A stretch of DNA of 35,271 nucleotides, from NCBI RefSeq assembly GCF_004327355.1, contig NZ_QJUM01000042.1, positions 1 through 35,271 of the forward strand, read 5' to 3'. Below are positions 30,782-35,271 of the stretch, one piece after another. Source of the stretch: Phytopseudomonas dryadis (GTDB lineage Bacteria > Pseudomonadota > Gammaproteobacteria > Pseudomonadales > Pseudomonadaceae). The notes beneath the pieces are model-generated. The model ran no database searches and had not been told where the DNA came from. It saw nothing but the letters and a program-made list of their open reading frames with translations. Each line of letters starts with the position of its first letter. Positions within the stretch are counted from its first letter, which is position 1. Both the position numbers and the translations under genes were made by a program.

Positions 30782-31440
30782 ATTTCTTCGACTGGCAATT
30801 CGCCTGGAGCATCCTGCCGCAACTGCTGCAGGCCTCGCTCAACACCCTGCTGATCACCTTCGGCGGCTTCGCCATCGCCATCGTCCTCGGCCTGTTCCTG
30901 GCCATCGCCCGGCGCAGCCGGCAGGTGTGGCTGTCGTGGCCGGCCACGGGGCTGATCGAATTCATCCGCAGCACGCCGCTGCTGATCCAGGTGTATTTCC
31001 TGTTCTACGTGTTCCCCAACTACGGGCTCAACCTCACCGCGTTGCAGGCGGGCATCCTCGGCATCGCCCTGCATTACGCCTGCTACACGGCCGAAGTGTA
31101 TCGCGCCGGCCTGGATGCCGTGCCGCGGGCGCAGTGGGAGGCGGTCACCGCGCTCAACCTGTCGCCGCTGACCGCCTACCGCAACATCATCCTGCCCCAG
31201 GCACTGCGGCCGATCCTGCCAGCGCTGGGCAACTACCTGGTGGCCATGCTCAAGGACACCCCGGTGCTGTCGGCCATCACCGTGGTGGAAATCATGCAGC
31301 AGGCCAAGAACATCGGTTCGGAAAGCTTCCGCTACCTGGAGCCGATCACCCTGGTCGGGCTGTTCTTCCTGCTGCTCAGTCTCGCCCTCGCCTGGTGCGT
31401 GCGCCGCCTCGAAGACCGTATGGAGGAGGCGCCCCGATGA
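30778..31440 (+). CDS. ehuD: Ectoine ABC transporter permease EhuD
   Basis: The second 220-aa permease of the same family: FAWSILPQLLQASLNTLLITF, then LIEFIRSTPLLIQVYFLFYVFPNYG and the EAA loop EAVTALNLSPLTAYRNIILP. About five membrane segments are visible. It overlaps ehuC and ehuA by 4 bases each (ATGA), so the three are translationally coupled. The two permeases are only moderately alike, which suits a heterodimer. Assignment to ectoine follows from EhuB and the enuR/doe/eut neighbours; on its own it would be called a polar amino-acid permease. Confidence 0.91.
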   Translation: MNFFDWQFAWSILPQLLQASLNTLLITFGGFAIAIVLGLFLAIARRSRQVWLSWPATGLIEFIRSTPLLIQVYFLFYVFPNYGLNLTALQAGILGIALHYACYTAEVYRAGLDAVPRAQWEAVTALNLSPLTAYRNIILPQALRPILPALGNYLVAMLKDTPVLSAITVVEIMQQAKNIGSESFRYLEPITLVGLFFLLLSLALAWCVRRLEDRMEEAPR

Positions 31441-32261
31441 ACGCCCCGCACCTTTCGCCCACCGCTGCCGGGAGTCCCGCCATGCCCCAGCCCATCGTGC
31501 GTTTCACCGACGTGACCAAACGCTACGGCAACCTGACCGTGCTCGACCACCTCAACCTCGACGTCGCTCCCGGCGAGAAGGTCGCCATCATCGGCCCCAG
31601 CGGCTCGGGGAAATCCACCCTGCTGCGTGCGTTGATGACCCTGGAGGACATCGACGAAGGCGTGATCGAAGTCGACGACCAGCCGCTGACCCACATGCCC
31701 GGCCGCGACGGGCGCCTGGTGCGCGCCAGCGCCAGCCACCAGCGCAAGGTGCGCGGCAAGATCGGCATGGTATTCCAGAGCTTCAACCTGTTCCCGCACA
31801 TGAACGCCCTGCAGAACGTCATCGAGGCACCGGTGCAGGTGCTCGGCATGAACAAGCGCGAAGCCAGCGAACGGGCGCGGGAACTGCTGGACATGGTGGG
31901 CCTGGGCGCCAAGCACGAACACTACCCGTCGCAACTGTCCGGCGGGCAGCAACAGCGGGTGGCCATCGCCCGCGCCCTGGCCATGCGGCCCAAGGTGATG
32001 CTGTTCGACGAAGTGACCTCGGCGCTCGATCCCGAGCTGTGCGGCGAGGTGCTCAACGTCATCCGGCGCCTGGGCAGCGAGCACAACCTGACCATGCTCA
32101 TGGTCACCCACCAGATGGGCTTCGCCCGCGAGTTCGCCGACCGCGTGTGCTTCTTCCACCAGGGCTGCATCCACGAGCAGGGCACCCCCGCCGAGCTGTT
32201 CGGCAACCCGCAGCAGGAACGTACGCAGAGCTTCCTCAGCGCGGTGAACGAGGCGCATTGA
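31437..32261 (+). CDS. ehuA: Ectoine ABC transporter ATP-binding protein EhuA
   Basis: A 274-aa ABC ATPase powering EhuCD. It has Walker A GPSGSGKST (53-61), the Q-loop in GMVFQSFNLFPHM, the signature LSGGQQQRVAIARAL, Walker B VMLFDEVTSALD and the switch His in MVTHQMGFA. The insertion between Walker A and the Q-loop (PGRDGRLVRASASHQRKVRGK) is longer than in many GlnQ-type ATPases. A GGAGGAGG lies just ahead of the ATG at 31437; an internal start at MPQPIVRF, 15 codons later, is possible. It is the last gene of the operon and converges with the PilZ gene. Confidence 0.92.
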   Translation: MNAPHLSPTAAGSPAMPQPIVRFTDVTKRYGNLTVLDHLNLDVAPGEKVAIIGPSGSGKSTLLRALMTLEDIDEGVIEVDDQPLTHMPGRDGRLVRASASHQRKVRGKIGMVFQSFNLFPHMNALQNVIEAPVQVLGMNKREASERARELLDMVGLGAKHEHYPSQLSGGQQQRVAIARALAMRPKVMLFDEVTSALDPELCGEVLNVIRRLGSEHNLTMLMVTHQMGFAREFADRVCFFHQGCIHEQGTPAELFGNPQQERTQSFLSAVNEAH

Positions 32262-32293
32262 GGCGCAAGCGGCCTTCGATCAAAAACGCTTGA

Positions 32294-32384
32294 GGCTGGA
32301 AAGCCGGACGAAAGAGCCCATGGGGTTGGCTTGTCGTTCAGCCTCCAGCCTTTAGCGCTCCTGTCGGCCGTCCGCTTTCGCCTT
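32294..32384. repeat. GGCTGGAAAGC..CCTCCAGC element, copy 2
   Basis: Homologous to 25541-25623 in the same orientation, with about 8 extra bases near the second CCTCCAGCC. It sits between the converging ehuA and PilZ genes and could terminate both. The two copies bracket the cyclase-enuR-ehuBCDA part. Confidence 0.88.
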
Positions 32385-32422
32385 GTAGCCGATGTGGAAA
32401 AGCGCAATGACTTCTAAGGAGG

Positions 32423-32689
32423 CTAGTCGCGGATGAAGCGCAGACCGGCGCCCTCGCCGTCGGCGCGCATCACTTCCATCTCCAGGATCGGCGCCTCGAT
32501 GGGCAGATCCTGTACCTGGCCGGTCACCCGCGTGCCGAGCGCCAGGGCGCCGAGATCCGGGTGTTTGACGTACACCCCGCCATCGGAGAGATCGCGGGTC
32601 TGGGCGACCAGCTCACCGAAGCTGGGGTGACAGATGCGGATGCGGCACTTCATCGGTGTGCGGGGGTGCTGGCGCTGGTTGGCAGACAT
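32423..32689 (-). CDS. Small PilZ-domain (c-di-GMP-binding) protein
   Basis: An 88-aa single PilZ domain. The N-terminal RxxxR binding motif is RQHPR (6-10) and the second motif is DLSDGGVYV, so cyclic di-GMP binding is expected. PilZ proteins of this size act by contacting partner proteins. A homologue is found at this place beside the acyltransferase gene in P. aeruginosa (from memory), so it is a backbone gene marking the right edge of the accessory block. It is encoded a few kilobases from a diguanylate cyclase, but this may be coincidence. Confidence 0.9.
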   Translation of the reverse strand: MSANQRQHPRTPMKCRIRICHPSFGELVAQTRDLSDGGVYVKHPDLGALALGTRVTGQVQDLPIEAPILEMEVMRADGEGAGLRFIRD

Positions 32690-32775
32690 GCCTGGACATC
32701 CTCGTGCGCGAATGACGCCTGGTTAATAACCCAATTTTCCCGGCGCGCCCAGCGCCAATCGCCAACCGGCCCCCA

Positions 32776-33663
32776 TCAGTACCAGCGCGCTTCGCCTTCC
32801 GGGCGTTTCTTGAAGCGCTTCATGCTCCACATGTACTGGCTGGGGTAGGCCCGCACGTATTTCTCCACCACGCCGCTCATGGCGGCCACCGCAGTGTAAG
32901 TGTCTTCGCTGTACATGCCTTCCGGCGCGGCCTCGAGGATCACCTTGTAGCCCGAGCCGTCTTCCAGGCGCAGGGCATGGAGGAACACGCCCACGGCCTT
33001 GTGCCCGGCGAGCATGCCCGGCACGAACTTGCTGGTCAGTGCCACGGTGCCGCAGAAGGGCACGAACAGGCCGGCCGACAGGCTCGGCTCGGGGTCGGCC
33101 GGGATGCCCACGGCGCCACCCTTGCGCACTTCCTTGATGACGCTGAGGATGCCTTCCTTGGTCGACGGCGCCACCCGGTTGCCCAGTTGCACCCGTTGCT
33201 CGCGCAGCAGGTCGTCCACCGCCTTGAGCTTGGGCGGCCGGTAGAAAATGATCGGCTTGCACTGCGAGCAGTAGAAGTGGTTGAGCACTTCCCAGTTGCC
33301 CAGGTGGCTGGTGATGCCGACCACGCCCTTGCCCGACGCCAGCGCGGCTTCGAGCACTTCCAGGCCCTCGACCTCACGCACCCGCGCCAGGGATTTGTGC
33401 GCCGGCCAGACCCAGGCACAGGCGCTCTCGGTGAGCGTCCTGCCGATGTCCATCAGGCTGCGGCCGACCAGTTTCTCCCGTTCGGCGGCACTCAGTTCAG
33501 GGAAGCATTTGCCCAGGTTGATGCGCACCACGTCACGCGAGCCACTGGGCAGTTTCCACATCAGCCAGCCGATCATCGCACCGAGCGACTGCACCGCACG
33601 CCACGGCAGGAGGGCGAACAAACGCAGGAACCCCACCACCAGTGCGCCTTTGAGCTTTTCCAC
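32776..33663 (-). CDS. Lysophospholipid/lipid A acyltransferase (HtrB/LpxL family)
   Basis: A 295-aa inner-membrane acyltransferase that adds a secondary acyl chain to lipid A. It has an N-terminal membrane anchor (GALVVGFLRLFALLPWRAV), the catalytic HX4E motif H120-E125 (HLGNWE), and downstream PIIFYRPPKLKAVDDLLREQR, GIPADPEPS and VPFCGT, all typical. Pseudomonas has two or more such genes; the one beside tag corresponds to an htrB paralogue. Which position it acylates cannot be told from sequence. It lies between the PilZ and PPOX genes, and all are on the minus strand. Confidence 0.93.
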   Translation of the reverse strand: MEKLKGALVVGFLRLFALLPWRAVQSLGAMIGWLMWKLPSGSRDVVRINLGKCFPELSAAEREKLVGRSLMDIGRTLTESACAWVWPAHKSLARVREVEGLEVLEAALASGKGVVGITSHLGNWEVLNHFYCSQCKPIIFYRPPKLKAVDDLLREQRVQLGNRVAPSTKEGILSVIKEVRKGGAVGIPADPEPSLSAGLFVPFCGTVALTSKFVPGMLAGHKAVGVFLHALRLEDGSGYKVILEAAPEGMYSEDTYTAVAAMSGVVEKYVRAYPSQYMWSMKRFKKRPEGEARWY

Positions 33664-33751
33664 ACGCTGCTCCCGTCAATCAAAGGGAGCGCATTGTAAC
33701 CGCCTCAGGCCAGCGTGACTGTTACATACACGCGCAGAAACGAGGAAACGT

Positions 33752-34363
33752 TCAGTAGAGCCCGGTCCTCAGGCGTTCCTGCAGTTCGCGTTCATAGGCC
33801 TGCACATCGAACTGCGGATCCATGAGGGTCTTGAGGATGTCGCCGGGCGACGGCAGGCTGGAGCGCAGCACCTGCTGCTCGGGCTCCCACAGCCTGGAGC
33901 GGACGATGGCCTTGGAACACTGGAAGTAGCAGCTGTCCACCGTGACCCGCAGCACGCTGCGCGGCAACTTGCCCTGGGCGCGGCACGCCTCGAGCAGCTC
34001 CGGCTCCAGGGAGATGCTCGCGCGGCCGTTGACGCGCAGGCTCTCGCCCACCCCGGGGATCAGGAACAGCAAGGCCACACGCGGGTCCTGGACGATATTG
34101 CGCAGGCTATCGATGCGGTTGTTGCCCGGCCGGTCGGGCAGGGCCAGGGTACGTTCGTCGAGGACCCTCACGAAGCCCGGCGCGTCACCGCGCGGCGAGC
34201 AATCCAGCCCCTCGGGCCCGCTGGTGGCCAGCACCACGAAGGGCGCCGCGGCGATCAGCGCCTGGTAGGGCTCGCTGAGGTAGGGGATTTCCTTGCGCAG
34301 GGAACGCTCGTGGGGTTCGCCGTACAGCGCGTGCAACTGTTCCAGGGAGTCGATGCGGGTCAT
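33752..34363 (-). CDS. PPOX-class FMN-binding flavoprotein
   Basis: A 203-aa member of the pyridoxamine-phosphate-oxidase-like split-barrel flavoproteins, of the subgroup named after MSMEG_1061. Recognisable text is PFVVLATSGPEGLDCSPRGDAPGFV, the FMN-site LALPDRPGNNRIDSLRNI, PRVALLFLIPG and ESLRVNGRASI. The substrate is unknown; it is not PdxH, lacking that enzyme's length and C-terminal motif. Its start overlaps the tag stop by 4 bases (ATGA), so it is co-translated with the DNA-repair gene. Confidence 0.88.
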   Translation of the reverse strand: MTRIDSLEQLHALYGEPHERSLRKEIPYLSEPYQALIAAAPFVVLATSGPEGLDCSPRGDAPGFVRVLDERTLALPDRPGNNRIDSLRNIVQDPRVALLFLIPGVGESLRVNGRASISLEPELLEACRAQGKLPRSVLRVTVDSCYFQCSKAIVRSRLWEPEQQVLRSSLPSPGDILKTLMDPQFDVQAYERELQERLRTGLY

Positions 34364-34923
34364 GCCGGACGCTCCTGCCGCAACGACGCATGGCGGTCAC
34401 AATCGAGGGTATGGTCCATGACCATGCCGGTGGCCTGCATGTAGGCGTAGCAAATGGTCGGGCCGACGAAGGTGAAGCCGGCTTTCTTCAACGCCTTGCT
34501 CATGGCCTCGGCCTCCGGCGTCACCGCGGGTACGTCGCCACGACCGCTGAAGTGGTTGATCTTCGGTTTGCCGCCGACGAACGACCAGAGCAGCGCCACC
34601 GGATCGTCGAGGCGCAGCCAGGCCTGCGCATTCCTGCGCGCGGCCTGCAGCTTGAGGCGGTTGCGGATGATACCGGGGTCCTGCATCAGGGTGTCGATGT
34701 AGGCATCGCTCATGGCCGCCACGCGCTCGACGTCGAAGCCGAACAGCACCTCGCGGTAGCGCTCGCGCTTCCTCAGCACGGTGATCCACGACAACCCCGC
34801 CTGGGCGCCTTCGAGCAGCAGCAACTCGAACAGGTGCCGCGGATCGCGCGACGGCACGCCCCATTCTTCATCGTGGTAGGCCTGGTACAGCGGATCGTCG
34901 GTACACCAGAAGCAGCGAGGCAT
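34360..34923 (-). CDS. tag: DNA-3-methyladenine glycosylase I
   Basis: Tag excises 3-methyladenine from alkylated DNA. The 187-aa protein keeps the zinc-snap residues: C4 and H17 near the N-terminus (MPRCFWC, AYHDEEWG) and the His and Cys four apart in DHTLDC near the C-terminus. It also has the pocket residues E38 and W46 (LEGAQAGLSW), matching E. coli numbering as I recall it. Family text ITVLRKRERYREVLFGFD and FSFVGGKP-like WSFVGGKPKINHF are present. It is the first gene of a tag-PPOX pair. In Pseudomonas glyQ normally follows upstream; it is outside this window. Confidence 0.96.
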   Translation of the reverse strand: MPRCFWCTDDPLYQAYHDEEWGVPSRDPRHLFELLLLEGAQAGLSWITVLRKRERYREVLFGFDVERVAAMSDAYIDTLMQDPGIIRNRLKLQAARRNAQAWLRLDDPVALLWSFVGGKPKINHFSGRGDVPAVTPEAEAMSKALKKAGFTFVGPTICYAYMQATGMVMDHTLDCDRHASLRQERPA

Positions 34924-34979
34924 GGCAGTCGGCTCGGCGATGGGCGAAGAGACGCACTATAACCGCGGATCGGGGGTTT

Positions 34980-35067
34980 GTAGGAGCTAAGCCCCCGCGG
35001 CGAATGGCGACCATGCTGCGGTATCGTGCAAATCCACAGAAGCTTCGCCCCGAGGCGGGGATCCTAC
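34980..35067. repeat. REP-pair element related to the left-end array
   Basis: It starts GTAGGAGCTAAGCCCCCGCGG, shares CCGCGGCGAATGGCG with every unit of the 1-660 array, and ends GGCGGGGATCCTAC, the inverted REP half. It is a single copy. Confidence 0.8.
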
Positions 35068-35133
35068 AGGTGGTTGGCGCCCCCGCGGCTCACGACTCGC
35101 GGCCGATATAGGCCACCACCCGGTCAGCGCGTA

Positions 35134-35265
35134 GATACCGTCTCGATCCTTGGCCTGCCAGAACCCGTTCACAGTCAGGGTTGACCAGTAGGAGCGTCGC
35201 CCCCGGCGCGATGCGATGGTGGGCATGCTGCGAAAATCGCGGTATGTCCACGATTCGCCGCGAGG
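35134..35265. repeat. Dispersed repeat with REP pair, copy 2
   Basis: Matches 25364-25500 over its length: GATACCGTCTCGATCC, TTCACAGTCAGGGTTGAC, then GTAGGAGCGTCGCCCCCGG and CGATTCGCCGCGAGG. It may continue past the window end. Confidence 0.9.
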
Positions 35266-35271
35266 TCGCGG

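Larger units (their letters stand above)
34924..35271. other. 348-bp repeat-filled end of the window
   Basis: Apart from the short tag leader, this is two repeat elements (34980-35067 and 35134-35265). No gene can be supported. Confidence 0.75.

Noticed and set aside
25541..32384. Composite transposon bounded by direct repeats
   Set aside because: There is no transposase, terminal IS structure or target duplication. The repeats are short and palindromic and resemble other gene-end elements.
32423..32689. PilZ protein as the dedicated target of the ectoine-cluster cyclase
   Set aside because: The PilZ gene belongs to the conserved backbone next to the acyltransferase and tag, so nearness to the cyclase gene may be accidental.

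Overview
The window is about 35 kb of GC-rich DNA from a Pseudomonas (gammaproteobacterium). From memory of P. aeruginosa, the two flanks match the conserved block near the replication origin. Left flank: aroE, hemF, qor, tsaC, dprA, a LysM gene, def, fmt, rsmB, trkA and a small TPR gene. Right flank: a PilZ gene, an HtrB-type acyltransferase, a PPOX flavoprotein and tag. The species cannot be named from the sequence alone. No rRNA, tRNA, phage gene, transposase or CRISPR array was found.

Layout. 1-728: a tandem array of 116-bp REP-pair repeats and no gene. 729-11712: housekeeping genes, as hemF-aroE (minus), qor (plus), LysM gene-dprA-tsaC (minus), def (plus), overlapping fmt-rsmB-trkA (plus) and the TPR gene (plus). 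12013-32261: an accessory block of about 20 kb placed between the TPR gene and the PilZ gene. 32423-34923: the housekeeping order resumes on the minus strand. 34924-35271: repeats only.

The accessory block is mainly a system for taking up and consuming the compatible solutes ectoine and 5-hydroxyectoine. An EhuB-EhuC-EhuD-EhuA ABC transporter (29186-32261) would import them. EutB and EutC are the proteins associated with converting hydroxyectoine to ectoine. DoeA opens the ectoine ring to N-acetyl-diaminobutyrate, DoeB removes the acetyl group, DoeD transaminates diaminobutyrate to aspartate semialdehyde, and DoeC oxidises that to aspartate. Two regulators typical of such clusters are present: the MocR-type EnuR, divergent from ehuB, and the AsnC-type DoeX. 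A very similar sequence element (28944-28959 and 25321-25336) lies upstream of ehuB and eutB. In both places it is exactly 22 bp from a similar -10-like hexamer, so it is a good candidate for the shared EnuR operator.

Passenger genes sit within the block: a LysR/MFS pair, the queuosine-precursor transporter gene yhhQ behind an apparent preQ1-I riboswitch, an NlpC/P60 hydrolase, an orphan ChoX-like choline-binding protein, and a membrane diguanylate cyclase between eutB and enuR. eutA is not seen. Intergenic spaces are unusually rich in several distinct families of palindromic repeats, often at convergent gene ends and between the doe/eut genes.
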